58,685 bases of DNA from an uncultured Acetatifactor sp. (GCA_910586485.1 CAJUIA010000026.1:1-58685); one strand, 5' to 3'; shown: positions 8,739 to 17,046, counted from the first letter of the stretch. A program made the numbers and translations. The notes: a model not told the origin generated them from the sequence alone.

Positions 8739-9824
8739 CTAAAAGTCTGCATTCTCCATATACTTCATGTATTTCACCACCATCAGCGCAATCTTAAAGG
8801 TAATGGCATTTTCAAACACGCGCAGATCAAGCCCCGTGCTTTTCTGAAGCTTATCCAGACGGTACACCAGCGTGTTTCTGTGTATAAACAGCTGTCTGGA
8901 CGTCTCGGAGACATTCAGGCTGTTCTCAAAAAATTTGTAAATCGTGGTCAGCGTTTCTTCGTCAAATTCATCCGGGCTCTTGCCGTCAAAGATCTCCTTG
9001 ATAAACATTTTACATAGAGGAATAGGCAGCTGATAGATCAGGCGGCCGATTCCCAGTTCGCTGTAAGCCACAATATTTCTTTCGTCAAAAAATATTTTGC
9101 CCACGTCCAATGCCATCTTTGCCTCTTTATAGGAACGGCTGACCTCTTTAATCTCCTGCACCACGGTCCCATAGGCAATCCTGATATTCCGGATGCCTTC
9201 CTTCTCCAGAAAGCTTTCAAGGGACTGCGCTGCCTTTTCAATTTCTCTGGCGGCAGTCCCGTCTGACAGCTCCTTGACCACAATCACATTGTTCTCATCC
9301 ACCGCAGTAATAAAATCCTTGCTGTTACTGCCAAAATGATTTCTTGTCAGCTCCAGGACATTATTGTCCCTCTCGCCCCCCGTCTCCACAATCAGGACCA
9401 CCCGCGGAACATCGGTCTGCACATGCAGTTTTTTGGAGCGGCTGTAAATATCTACCAAAAGCAGATTATCCAGCAGCAGATTTTTGATAAAGTTATCCTT
9501 GTCGAAACGCTCCTTGTATGCCACAAGAAGATTCTGCACCTGAAATGCCGCCATCTTGCCGATCATATACACGTCTTCACCGGTACCTACGGCAACCAAA
9601 ATATATTCCAGCTGCTGCTCGTCATATATCTTAAAGTACTGATACCCCTGAATCTCCTGAGAGTCCGCCGGCGACGCGGCAAACTCCACAACGGCCCCGG
9701 CACTGCCCACCATATTGGTGGTGGAGGCCACCTCCTTGCCGTCTATATCCATGACGCAAAGCTCCACCCGTGCAATGCTTTTCAGCCCGTCGATCGTATT
9801 CTGCAAAATCTGATTTGAAATCAT
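8739..9824 (-). CDS. PucR/CdaR-family transcriptional regulator
   Basis: 361 residues. The N-terminal 120 residues resemble the sugar-diacid recognition domain of CdaR, the centre has a degenerate GGDEF-like fold (IRIAYGTVVQEIKEVSRSYK), and the C-terminus is a PucR-type helix-turn-helix with the characteristic SETSRQLFIHRNTLVYRL. Such proteins act as DNA-binding regulators of sugar-acid or purine catabolism, but here the gene is the first of the ftsEX unit, which suggests control of, or simple co-expression with, the cell-division cluster. Ligand is unknown. The promoter just upstream overlaps a palindrome that could be its own operator. Confidence 0.85.
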   Translation of the reverse strand: MISNQILQNTIDGLKSIARVELCVMDIDGKEVASTTNMVGSAGAVVEFAASPADSQEIQGYQYFKIYDEQQLEYILVAVGTGEDVYMIGKMAAFQVQNLLVAYKERFDKDNFIKNLLLDNLLLVDIYSRSKKLHVQTDVPRVVLIVETGGERDNNVLELTRNHFGSNSKDFITAVDENNVIVVKELSDGTAAREIEKAAQSLESFLEKEGIRNIRIAYGTVVQEIKEVSRSYKEAKMALDVGKIFFDERNIVAYSELGIGRLIYQLPIPLCKMFIKEIFDGKSPDEFDEETLTTIYKFFENSLNVSETSRQLFIHRNTLVYRLDKLQKSTGLDLRVFENAITFKIALMVVKYMKYMENADF

Positions 9825-9924
9825 AACCCCCGCTCCTCTGACTTTATTCCGCTATGCCCGTTTCCTCGAAGCCCATGCCCGTAAAGCCAGGCCTCCTGTT
9901 CCTGCATAACGAACCCCTGCATGT

Positions 9925-9954
9925 AATATAAAAATATTACAAAAATATTGTCAA
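9925..9954 (-). promoter_or_regulatory. Sigma-A promoter of the PucR-ftsEX unit, overlapping a palindrome
   Basis: Minus-strand -35 TTGACA (9949-9954), 18-base spacer, -10 TATATT (9925-9930). A perfect inverted repeat GTAATAT-4-ATATTAC (9923-9940) overlaps the -10 and could be an operator. The promoter lies about 100 bases before the start at 9824. Confidence 0.65.
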
Positions 9955-9982
9955 AAAAGCAATAGGTTTTATGATTTTTCAC

Positions 9983-10014
9983 AAAAAAACTGCCTGCGGT
10001 CACTCGTCAGGCAG
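9983..10014 (-). terminator. Rho-independent terminator after the YjfB-like gene
   Basis: Minus-strand stem CTGCCTG (10008-10014) with CAGGCAG (9990-9996), 11-base loop, then seven T (9983-9989). It begins 10 bases after the stop codon at 10024. Confidence 0.9.
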
Positions 10015-10023
10015 CTTGCAGAA

Positions 10024-10221
10024 CTAGATGCGCATGTCGAAATTTCCTCCGATGCCGGGGTTCACGCTCCGCTCCATCGCCGCAGCGTCAATCATCTGCA
10101 CCAGACCTTCCCCTAACTCCTGATTGGTATCCATTGCCTTGCCCAATACGGCAGTAGAAACCTGGGACTGGGTGGAAATACTGGCTAACGCCATCGAAAC
10201 ACCTGCAATATCCATATACAT
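10024..10221 (-). CDS. YjfB-family putative motility protein
   Basis: 65 residues beginning MYMDIAGVSMALASISTQSQ and ending NPGIGGNFDMRI. The pattern of an N-terminal MDI..(L/M)S and a segment of Gln/Val/Ala followed by LGKAMD matches the small YjfB/putative motility protein family found in flagellated and non-flagellated Firmicutes. Role is unknown; no flagellar gene is nearby. A GGGGG-rich ribosome site lies just upstream and a strong terminator follows, so it is a monocistronic unit. The start could be the second Met (MDIAGVS), two codons in. Confidence 0.8.
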   Translation of the reverse strand: MYMDIAGVSMALASISTQSQVSTAVLGKAMDTNQELGEGLVQMIDAAAMERSVNPGIGGNFDMRI

Positions 10222-10338
10222 GCCCCCTTTCCGACACAGACCTATGGCCCTTCGGCCTTTCTGCAGCCTGCTTTGAATACCGTCATTTTACCATACTTCA
10301 CGGTTTATTTCCATAGTAAGATCACTTTTTTTAAATTC

Positions 10339-11181
10339 TTAAGATTTACAGCGCCTTATGGTTTTCTCCCCGATCTGGATCTTTCCCTGCTTCAGCAGTC
10401 TGCCCACCGCCCTCTTAAACTCGTTCTTGCTCATTCCCGTCTCATGCCGAATGACCTCCGGCGCCGCCTTATCATTAAAGGGAAGCGCCCCTTCGTAGGC
10501 ATCCAGCAGCTCCAGAAGCTTTTCCGCATCCGTATCCATCTGTAGATATGCTTTCTCCCGAACGCCAAGATCCAGCCTGCCGTCCTCTCTGACACGGATC
10601 ACCCGTGCTTCCACGTCGGCGCCAAGCCTTACATCGCCGTAAAGCTCCTTTACGGCAATCAATCCCGAATACTGATTGTCCACCGCTACAAAAGCCCCAA
10701 AATTATCGCTGAGCTCGTACACCCTTCCCCGGACCCGGTCTCCTGCCTGATAGGGGCTGTCTGTCTTAAGTGCCTCATATACATTCATCGTGGCGCAAAG
10801 GCGGTCGCTCTTGTCAATATAGAGAGAAACCAGCACAGTATCACCCTCCCGGACCTTTCCCCGCTGCTGCTTAAAGGGCAGAAACAGGTCTTTTTCCAGC
10901 CCCCAGTCCAGAAAGGCACCCAGCTTTCCCGTCTGAACCACCTTCAGCTCGGCTGTCCGCCCCACCTGCAGCTTAGGGACATGGGTGGTGGCAATCAGCC
11001 TGTCCTCGGAATCCCGATAAATAAACACCTCCAGCCTGTCCCCAACGCCGCTGCCCTCCGGGACCTGCCTTGCGGGAAGCAGCACACGCTCCCTGGCTTC
11101 TTCGGGACTCACCGCAAGATATACACCGAAATTCACCTTTTTTACAATCACCAGCTCCTGGCTTTCCCCTAAACGAATCAT
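10339..11181 (-). CDS. CvfB/YitL-family S1 RNA-binding protein
   Basis: 280 residues with three or four tandem S1-like beta-barrel modules (about 1-60, 62-128, 140-205) and a C-terminal winged-helix segment (about 215-278, ending ETGMSKNEFKRAVGRLLKQG). This architecture is that of CvfB (YitL in Bacillus), an RNA-binding protein affecting virulence gene expression in Staphylococcus. The start follows a GGAGGG ribosome site. It lies 33 bases after the thioesterase gene and is probably co-transcribed with it. Target RNAs are unknown. Confidence 0.88.
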   Translation of the reverse strand: MIRLGESQELVIVKKVNFGVYLAVSPEEARERVLLPARQVPEGSGVGDRLEVFIYRDSEDRLIATTHVPKLQVGRTAELKVVQTGKLGAFLDWGLEKDLFLPFKQQRGKVREGDTVLVSLYIDKSDRLCATMNVYEALKTDSPYQAGDRVRGRVYELSDNFGAFVAVDNQYSGLIAVKELYGDVRLGADVEARVIRVREDGRLDLGVREKAYLQMDTDAEKLLELLDAYEGALPFNDKAAPEVIRHETGMSKNEFKRAVGRLLKQGKIQIGEKTIRRCKS

Positions 11182-11214
11182 ATTCCCTCCGCAATCACGC
11201 TCTGCCTTCAGCCA

Positions 11215-11925
11215 TTATTTCCCGCTCAAAAATTCGGCAATAACATAAGTCCCGCCATCTTCATCCGCCAGCCTGACTACCACCCTTGCTTCTTCCTCCG
11301 TCACATAAGGCAGCAGCACGTCATGCAGAAAAGCCTGCTTTTTATACTCTGCCCGTACCTGCCCAATCTCAAAGCCCTCCGGCAGAAAATCCATGGCTAT
11401 ATCCAGAAACTGCTGATTATTCACATGATGGTTTGTATCCAGATGATGCTTTTTTACCGTCAGGGGCTCCTGGGCCACGCCCTCTCCGGCAGCCGCAATC
11501 TTTCTGGAGGAATAATCCATCTCCAGCCTTGGGGCTCTTACATACCGCTCCACCATGATTTCCGGAACTGCCGTAGGCCTGCCCGTTTCCGTGTTCAAAA
11601 GACTCCAGAGGGAATTTGCCTTGGCAATATAGTTACCCTCTTCATCCATCATGGCAAAGTTTCTGTAGCCCAAAAAGCCCTTCAGATCATAGGGCTGGGT
11701 GCCGATGACTACCTTTTCTCCCAGCCTGGGGTACCGCTCCACAACAATCTGCCAGAAGCACAATACCCAGACCAGCTTTGCTTCCTTTAAGTAACTGACG
11801 CCCAGCTCCAGATCCTCCGACTGAAACGTGGAGCAATCCTGAAAATAATTAATGAGGGCCGCCATGGTAAGTCTTCCATCACTGTCAACCTCACTATATC
11901 TGATTCTGCTTACAAATGTGTACAT
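11215..11925 (-). CDS. Acyl-ACP thioesterase
   Basis: 236 residues from MYTFVSRIRYSEVDSDGRLT, a double hotdog fold of the FatA/FatB-like bacterial acyl-ACP thioesterase family. The second hotdog carries LDTNHHVNNQQFLD, the Asp-Asn-His region associated with catalysis. These enzymes release free fatty acids from acyl carrier protein. The reading frame is open upstream to 11982, but GGAGG four to five bases before the ATG at 11925 and the family N-terminus (fYxx.vRYsEvD) fix the start here. It is between the CPBP protease and the CvfB-like gene, same strand. Confidence 0.9.
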   Translation of the reverse strand: MYTFVSRIRYSEVDSDGRLTMAALINYFQDCSTFQSEDLELGVSYLKEAKLVWVLCFWQIVVERYPRLGEKVVIGTQPYDLKGFLGYRNFAMMDEEGNYIAKANSLWSLLNTETGRPTAVPEIMVERYVRAPRLEMDYSSRKIAAAGEGVAQEPLTVKKHHLDTNHHVNNQQFLDIAMDFLPEGFEIGQVRAEYKKQAFLHDVLLPYVTEEEARVVVRLADEDGGTYVIAEFLSGK

Positions 11926-11999
11926 AAATCCTCCCTGCCAGAACGTTTTACTGCCATCAGGGCATATCCCGCTCCGACTCAAATTGCCGCGTTCCTTAT

Positions 12000-12998
12000 T
12001 TACGCGAACAGCTGGCCGATGATCTGCGCAAGCCAGAAAAGGCCAAAGACCCCCATTCCTGCATTTCCCAAGGCAATACTGAGCTTTACCTGCCTTGGGA
12101 TAGCGGTCTGTCCGGCTTCAAAGACAAATTTTTTCTTAACGGCAAATACAATAAACAGCACCACGCCCGTTACGAGCATGGAAAGAATAAACAGCAACAA
12201 AAGACCATAAAGCAAAAACCACACGAAATTGCTCCGGATCAGCTCCATCATTTCGGAGGCGGAACCGCTTGCCGCAGATGCCATATAGCTGTCCAGATCC
12301 ATCTTCCTCATTAATATGGTGGGAAGAAAGCCGCCCATAAAATTAAACAGCATGTGCAGGGAAATGGTGATTTTCAAATTGCCGGTTTTTACATAAAGGT
12401 AAGCCAAAAACGTACCTATAACGGCGGCATAGACAAACTGATTTAAATTACCGTGAAACAGCCCGAACATCAGACCGGAAACCACCACTGCCACTCCCTG
12501 ACCGTAATGCACGGCTCTGTCCACAATCAGCTTTCGAAATACCAGCTCTTCCATAATGGGCGCACAGATCACCGTATAAAACAACACGGACCATGGGCTT
12601 AAGGAGGTGACCACGGAGGTAATGGGATTCCCTACAGAATTACCGATGAAAAGGCCGATCAGTGTGGTCATAATCAGGCCGATAATATTAGCCGCATAAG
12701 CAAGTCCGATACAGATTATGGCTGAAAGCACATACTGCCCTGCCGTCATCTTATGTTTTTCGATGCGCTCCGCAGGCACGCATTTTTTTAAAAACAGTGC
12801 CAGCAGCGGAAATCCCACAAGATACATGGGCGCCATGGAAAAAAACAAATTCATGTTCATATCGTACAGCCACTCTGGCTTCACCAGCCTTAAGATCAGG
12901 CCCGCCGCCATCTGCAAGAAAAATATGATTGCAGTAGCCGCCACATACAGCCAGCCCATCCTGGAAAAGTGTTTTTTTGCCGTAATCAGTTCCTGCAT
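12000..12998 (-). CDS. CPBP (CAAX/Abi) family intramembrane glutamic protease
   Basis: 332 residues with about eight membrane helices. The Abi/CPBP core (about 165-250) has the EExxxR motif in PIMEELVFRKLIVDR, the FxxxH motif in FGLFHGNLNQFVYA and a third element LHMLFNF. These residues form the active site in Rce1-type intramembrane proteases; bacterial members act in envelope maturation or bacteriocin immunity. No bacteriocin gene is visible. GGAGGATAAGA precedes the ATG. It is the first gene of a probable three-gene unit with the thioesterase and CvfB-like protein. Confidence 0.92.
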   Translation of the reverse strand: MQELITAKKHFSRMGWLYVAATAIIFFLQMAAGLILRLVKPEWLYDMNMNLFFSMAPMYLVGFPLLALFLKKCVPAERIEKHKMTAGQYVLSAIICIGLAYAANIIGLIMTTLIGLFIGNSVGNPITSVVTSLSPWSVLFYTVICAPIMEELVFRKLIVDRAVHYGQGVAVVVSGLMFGLFHGNLNQFVYAAVIGTFLAYLYVKTGNLKITISLHMLFNFMGGFLPTILMRKMDLDSYMASAASGSASEMMELIRSNFVWFLLYGLLLLFILSMLVTGVVLFIVFAVKKKFVFEAGQTAIPRQVKLSIALGNAGMGVFGLFWLAQIIGQLFA

Positions 12999-13049
12999 TC
13001 TTATCCTCCGTTGGTTTTAAAATTTTCTTTCTGTTTACCGTGTCTTTTC

Positions 13050-13078
13050 AGTATAACATTTTTTATTTTCTTTTACCA
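13050..13078 (-). promoter_or_regulatory. Possible promoter of the CPBP gene
   Basis: Minus-strand -10 TATACT (13050-13055) with a poor -35 TGGTAA (13073-13078) at 17 bases. AT-rich context; the -35 match is weak. Confidence 0.35.
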
Positions 13079-13116
13079 CCTGTGTATCCTAAAAATTTTT
13101 CTGCCGGATAACAATT

Positions 13117-13232
13117 CGGACACCAGCAGCCTGGCGATGCCAGCCAGCCATTATTCTCATTCGGACACCCCTTCACTTGAAGGTTGCACAGTCCTCATTG
13201 AAAACAACCTCTGCAGGCAAGCATTGGTGCCG
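13117..13232. repeat. Palindromic intergenic repeat, copy A (core-deleted)
   Basis: This intergenic stretch shares two blocks with the 192-bp elements at 41428-41619 and 46701-46892: ATTCTCATTCGGACAC at 13153-13168 and GCACAGTCCTCATTG at 13186-13200. In the full copies these blocks are separated by a long inner hairpin; here only 17 bases remain, including the mini-palindrome CTTCACTTGAAG. The outer ends CGGACACCA (13117-13125) and TGGTGCCG (13225-13232) can pair, so the copy still folds back on itself. The terminal CAGTTCAGAC repeats are not recognisable. The boundaries are by pairing and are approximate. Confidence 0.5.
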
Positions 13233-13267
13233 AAAAAAATGACCCCGGTGAATCTCTCCACCGGGGT
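13233..13267 (-). terminator. Rho-independent terminator downstream of tRNA-Gln
   Basis: Minus-strand stem ACCCCGGTG (13259-13267) with CACCGGGGT (13242-13250), eight-base loop, then CA and seven T (13233-13239). It lies about 48 bases after the tRNA 3' end. Confidence 0.85.
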
Positions 13268-13314
13268 TTCCTAAGCAGGGCATCCCCTGCTGCGCAGGGC
13301 AACCCTGTTTTTAA

Positions 13315-13386
13315 CAGGGCTACAAGGATTCGAACCTTGAAATGACGGAGTCAGAGTCCGTTGCCTTACCGTTTGGCGATAGCCCT
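13315..13386 (-). tRNA. tRNA-Gln (anticodon CTG)
   Basis: A 72-base cloverleaf on the minus strand. The acceptor stem pairs AGGGCTA with TAGCCCT, followed by discriminator G; the CCA end is not encoded. The D arm contains TCGCCAAACGGTAAGGCA, the anticodon stem ACGGA/TCCGT encloses the seven-base loop CTCTGAC with anticodon CTG (reads CAG, glutamine), and the T arm contains GGTTCGAATCC. It stands alone between CPBP and glutamine synthetase, with its own promoter and terminator. A small hairpin (CCCTGTT/AACAGGG) overlaps the 3' acceptor strand just downstream and may be a 3' processing signal. Confidence 0.95.
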
Positions 13387-13404
13387 ATTTACGCTACTTG
13401 ATGA

Positions 13405-13433
13405 ATTATACACGAAGTATTCCCAATTTGCAA
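13405..13433 (-). promoter_or_regulatory. Sigma-A promoter of tRNA-Gln
   Basis: Minus-strand -35 TTGCAA (13428-13433), 17-base spacer, perfect -10 TATAAT (13405-13410). The -10 is 18 bases before the mature tRNA 5' end. Confidence 0.85.
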
Positions 13434-13484
13434 TAGAAAATTTCAAAAAATTCCGCAAAAATTTCACCAAAATTCAATTTGTAC

Positions 13485-13540
13485 AAAAAAGCAGGAGATA
13501 CTCCAAATGGCCTTTTAAGCCTTTCGAAGCATCTCCCTGC
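13485..13540 (-). terminator. Terminator of the glutamine synthetase gene
   Basis: Minus-strand GCAGGGAGAT (13531-13540) pairs with ATCTCCTGC (13491-13499) with one bulged G, around a 30-base loop, followed by six T (13485-13490). It starts within 10 bases of the stop codon. Confidence 0.75.
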
Positions 13541-13543
13541 CGC

Positions 13544-15655
13544 TTATACCTCAAAGGTCAGCTCGCCGTAGCCGGGCACTGGCCAGACGCTCTTATCCAC
13601 CATCATCTCCAGCTCGTCGATGGGTGTACGAAGCTCATCCATAACCGTTTTCACCGTATCCTTATAGAAGAAGGCCTGTGCCTTGACGTCCTCCATGGCC
13701 GCTGCCTGTGCAGTTACCTTCTTCAGCCTGTCAAGCGCCGTTTTTGCCGCCGAAAGCCGGGCGGTAACGCTGTCTAAAAGCTCTGCCTGCACGGAAGCAT
13801 CCACCCCCGCCTCCTTCACGGCAATCACCGTATCCGCCAGGGATTTGGTATAACGAATCACCGCCGGAATATACTTTTTACCGGCCATGTCGATCATGGT
13901 CAGCGCCTCAATATTGATGGTCTTCGCATAGGTCTCATAGGTAATCTCTTCACGGGATTCCAGCTCCACTTTGGTAAAAATGCCAAAACGCTCGAACAGC
14001 CTGATGGCCTTATCTGTGGTCAGCGTAGCCGCAGCCTCCACCATGGACTTAATGTTGGGAAGTCCCCGTCTCTCCGCCTCTTCGATCCACTCGTCGGCAT
14101 AGCCGTCCCCGTTAAACACGATCCTCTGGTGCTTCGTCATATATTCCTTAATCAGGTCATGAACTGCCAGCTCAAAATTGTCAGCCTTTTCCAGTACATC
14201 AGCCGCTTCACAGAACGCCTCCGCCACAATGGCATTCAATGTGGTGTTAGGGCTGGCAATGGAATCCGCGGAGCCCACCATACGGAATTCAAACTTATTG
14301 CCGGTAAAGGCAAAGGGCGACGTCCTGTTTCTGTCCGTAGCATCCTTCTCGAAATCAGGCAGGGTGGAAACACCGGTCTCCAGCTTGCCGCCCTCGATCA
14401 GATGGGCCGCCTCACCGGTCTCGATCAGCTGCTTCACCACATCCTCCAGCTGCTCCCCTAGGAACATGGAAATGATTGCGGGAGGCGCCTCATTGGCTCC
14501 CAGTCTATGGTCATTTCCCACATCGGCAGCGCTCTGCCGCAGCAAATCCGCATGGGTATCCACCGCCTTCATGATGCAGGCCAGCACCAGCAGGAACTGA
14601 ATGTTTTCATTGGGCGTATCCCCCGGATCCAGCAGATTGACGCCGTTGTCCGTGCCCAAAGACCAGTTGTTATGCTTGCCGGAGCCGTTCACGCCGGCAA
14701 AGGGCTTCTCATGAAGCAGGCAGGTCATGCCATGGCGGCCGGCCACCTTCTTCATGGTCTCCATCACCAGCTGATTATGGTCCACGGCAATATTGGCCGT
14801 CTCATAGATGGGCGCCAGCTCGTGCTGGGCAGGAGCCACCTCGTTATGCTGTGTCTTTGCAGTAACGCCCAGCTTCCACAGCTCCACATTCAGATCCTTC
14901 ATGTAAGAGCCCACCCTTTCGCGGATGGTGCCGAAATAATGATCCTCCAGCTCCTGTCCCTTCGGTGCAGGTGCGCCGAAAAGAGTGCGGCCCGCGAAAA
15001 TCAGGTCCTCACGCTGTAAATATTTCTCCCTGTCTACCAGGAAATATTCCTGCTCCGGCCCCACACTGGCAACCACCTTCGTGGCCTCGGTATTGCCGAA
15101 AAGCCTCACAATACGGAGCGCCTGCTGACTGATGGCCTCCATGGAACGCAGCAGCGGTGTTTTTTTGTCCAGCGCCTCACCGGTGTAGGAGCAGAACGCC
15201 GTGGGAATGCAAAGAATCACTCCCGTAGCATCTTCCTTCAAAAAGGCAGGGGAGGTAATATCCCAGGCCGTGTAGCCTCTGGCTTCAAAGGTTGCCCGCA
15301 GACCACCGGAGGGGAAAGAGGATGCGTCCGGCTCGCCCTTAATCAGCTCCTTGCCGGAAAACTCCATAATCATCTTGCCCTCTTCGTCAGGATGACTCAC
15401 AAAGGCATCGTGTTTCTCCGCAGTAATACCGGTTAAAGGCTGGAACCAATGAGTGTAGTGAGTAGCGCCGTTCTCCATGGCCCAGTCCTTCATGGCCTTT
15501 GCCACCACGTCCGCGGTTTCCAGAGACAACTCGCCTCCCTGGTCCATCAGCTTTTTGATCTCCTTGTATGTACTTTTCGGCAGTCGCTCCTTCATCTTTC
15601 CGAGAGTAAATACCTTACTTGCAAAAATTTCTTCCACATTCAACAGCTCGCCCAT
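13544..15655 (-). CDS. glnN: Glutamine synthetase type III (GlnN-like)
   Basis: 703 residues, the size of the GSIII family and far larger than GSI (about 440). It makes glutamine from glutamate, ammonium and ATP. Visible family features include HYTHWFQPLTGITAEKHDAF near residue 75-95, FPSGGLRATFEARGYTAWD, VGPEQEYFLVD (metal-binding EqEy region), TAKTQHNEVAPAQHELAP, GVNGSGKHNNWSLGTD (the catalytic GSGKHxNWS) and the ANEAPPAIISMFLG region. The start follows GGGAGGAAAAGT. Its own terminator follows, so it is monocistronic. A terminator-like hairpin sits in the probable leader. The Amt-PII gene at 55771 is its functional partner in ammonium assimilation. Confidence 0.96.
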   Translation of the reverse strand: MGELLNVEEIFASKVFTLGKMKERLPKSTYKEIKKLMDQGGELSLETADVVAKAMKDWAMENGATHYTHWFQPLTGITAEKHDAFVSHPDEEGKMIMEFSGKELIKGEPDASSFPSGGLRATFEARGYTAWDITSPAFLKEDATGVILCIPTAFCSYTGEALDKKTPLLRSMEAISQQALRIVRLFGNTEATKVVASVGPEQEYFLVDREKYLQREDLIFAGRTLFGAPAPKGQELEDHYFGTIRERVGSYMKDLNVELWKLGVTAKTQHNEVAPAQHELAPIYETANIAVDHNQLVMETMKKVAGRHGMTCLLHEKPFAGVNGSGKHNNWSLGTDNGVNLLDPGDTPNENIQFLLVLACIMKAVDTHADLLRQSAADVGNDHRLGANEAPPAIISMFLGEQLEDVVKQLIETGEAAHLIEGGKLETGVSTLPDFEKDATDRNRTSPFAFTGNKFEFRMVGSADSIASPNTTLNAIVAEAFCEAADVLEKADNFELAVHDLIKEYMTKHQRIVFNGDGYADEWIEEAERRGLPNIKSMVEAAATLTTDKAIRLFERFGIFTKVELESREEITYETYAKTINIEALTMIDMAGKKYIPAVIRYTKSLADTVIAVKEAGVDASVQAELLDSVTARLSAAKTALDRLKKVTAQAAAMEDVKAQAFFYKDTVKTVMDELRTPIDELEMMVDKSVWPVPGYGELTFEV

Positions 15656-15734
15656 ACTTTTCCTCCCTCTTCTTCATGCTTGCTTTTTGCCAGGCAACAG
15701 TCCGGCCCGGAGCCAAACCCTTGTCCTGTAAAGC

Positions 15735-15771
15735 AAAAAATGTCCCAGAGTAACCTCGTTACTATGGAACA
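15735..15771 (-). terminator. Hairpin plus T-run: leader attenuator of glnN or terminator of the preceding gene
   Basis: Minus-strand TGTTCCATAGTAAC (15758-15771) pairs with GTTACTCTGGGACA (15741-15754) with one mismatch and one G-U pair around a three-base loop, then six T (15735-15740). It lies 80 bases before the glnN start and 71 bases after the stop of the membrane protein gene, so either role is possible. An AT-rich promoter-like sequence lies between that stop codon and the hairpin, which favours a leader attenuator. Confidence 0.7.
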
Positions 15772-15787
15772 CCTTTGTTCACAAGAT

Positions 15788-15828
15788 ACATTACATTAAA
15801 TTATAAAAAATTGCAAGCCCCAATTTAA
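15788..15828 (-). promoter_or_regulatory. Candidate glnN promoter
   Basis: Minus-strand TTGCAA (15811-15816), 17 bases, TAATGT (15788-15793); an overlapping perfect TATAAT (15800-15805) has only a weak -35. Either would start transcription just before the hairpin at 15735-15771. Confidence 0.45.
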
Positions 15829-15841
15829 ATTTATTTCGGCT

Positions 15842-17020
15842 TTATTTCATCCAGTAGCTTGCTCCTGCCGCCAGATGAATAAAAAAGTACAGTCCGCAGT
15901 ACAGATGCCAGGCGTACACCAGGCCTAAGCCTATGCGCAAAAGCTTTTGCAGGCCCTTTCCCTTAAATTCCAGCCATTTTACGGCGCAGACTGCAAACAA
16001 CACAAACAGACAAAAGCTATATCCCCAAAGGAAATTACCGTCTGCCGCACGGCTGCCGCTTTCCACCAGACAAAGGGCCTCCCCAAACCCCAGTACCGCC
16101 ATCACCGTAATAAAAAGATATTTTTTATCCTTCATCAGCTTTTTCAGGGTAAATACCACCGTCGAAGCACAAAACAACAGGGAGCATAGTACTGCCAGCT
16201 TGGTAATATTTGCATGAAGCGCAAAGGTATACCAGGGTCGAAATTCAACACCGTTCCCCGTTTTCTCTCCAAATAACACAAAATTCTGCCAAAGAATCAC
16301 AAGCCCGCTGGGCAGCAGCGCAGAGCCAAAGGCCAAAATCCGCTTCAGCGGAACCCGTTTGAATAAATCCACCAGAAGAAAAATTCCCATCACCGGAGAA
16401 AATACCAGTAAAAAACTGGGCTTAATGCCTGTACACAATACATTCAGCAGAGCAAAGACTGTCCAATCCTTCCAGGTAATCCCCTCTCTGTATTTTTCCT
16501 CCAGCCTGAAATAAACGCAAAGTACTGCCAGGGCAGCCAGGCGCATACAGATATAGGTGGAGTTATGCCAGATATTCCCCGACTGGTAGCTGACATAACG
16601 GTATTCTCCCACCGCCCTGATATACACAGGCATGACAAAATTAAGGCTTAGTGCCAGTGACAAAGTAAACCAGCTTCTCTCCCCGTATTTTCCCAGCCGG
16701 CACACCAGTCTTTCCGTCAAGTAAACCGTGGCCCACGCACATATTCCAAGGAAAAGGGCAATCCCCGCGGTTGTGCCGCCGAACAGCACATACAACAGCC
16801 GATAGGCATATGCCGTAAAGCTGTAATACCAGCCGTCCTCAATAATCATGCTGATATGCAGCGGCAGATCGGACTCGAAAGGAATGGGCCCTGCCACAGT
16901 AAGGTCCGCCGTAGACTGTCGATAAAACAGCCACAGGCAGACAAGCCCGTACAGCGCCGTTAAGGCATGAACTGCTGCCCGCGAAGCCTTCTTTTTTTTA
17001 ATTACATCTGTTATTTCCAA
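15842..17020 (-). CDS. Polytopic membrane protein of unknown function
   Basis: 392 residues with nine or ten hydrophobic segments from residue 17 onward. An early loop (PIPFESDLPLHISMIIEDGW) between the first and second helices and the repeated aromatic patches (YRYVSYQSGNIWHNSTYI) recall lipid-linked-sugar or EpsG/GT-C membrane glycosyltransferases, but I see no family-defining motif. The gene lies 26 bases after the U32 peptidase gene in the same direction and is the last of the rnjA-led run. Function unknown. Confidence 0.7.
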   Translation of the reverse strand: MEITDVIKKKKASRAAVHALTALYGLVCLWLFYRQSTADLTVAGPIPFESDLPLHISMIIEDGWYYSFTAYAYRLLYVLFGGTTAGIALFLGICAWATVYLTERLVCRLGKYGERSWFTLSLALSLNFVMPVYIRAVGEYRYVSYQSGNIWHNSTYICMRLAALAVLCVYFRLEEKYREGITWKDWTVFALLNVLCTGIKPSFLLVFSPVMGIFLLVDLFKRVPLKRILAFGSALLPSGLVILWQNFVLFGEKTGNGVEFRPWYTFALHANITKLAVLCSLLFCASTVVFTLKKLMKDKKYLFITVMAVLGFGEALCLVESGSRAADGNFLWGYSFCLFVLFAVCAVKWLEFKGKGLQKLLRIGLGLVYAWHLYCGLYFFIHLAAGASYWMK

Positions 17021-17046
17021 TTTATTACCGCCTTTCCAGCTTCCCG

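Noticed and set aside
9821..10003. 60-codon frame overlapping the PucR-like start
   Set aside because: It spans the promoter with the TTGACA and TATATT boxes, has no ribosome site or family features and would overlap the real start by four bases.
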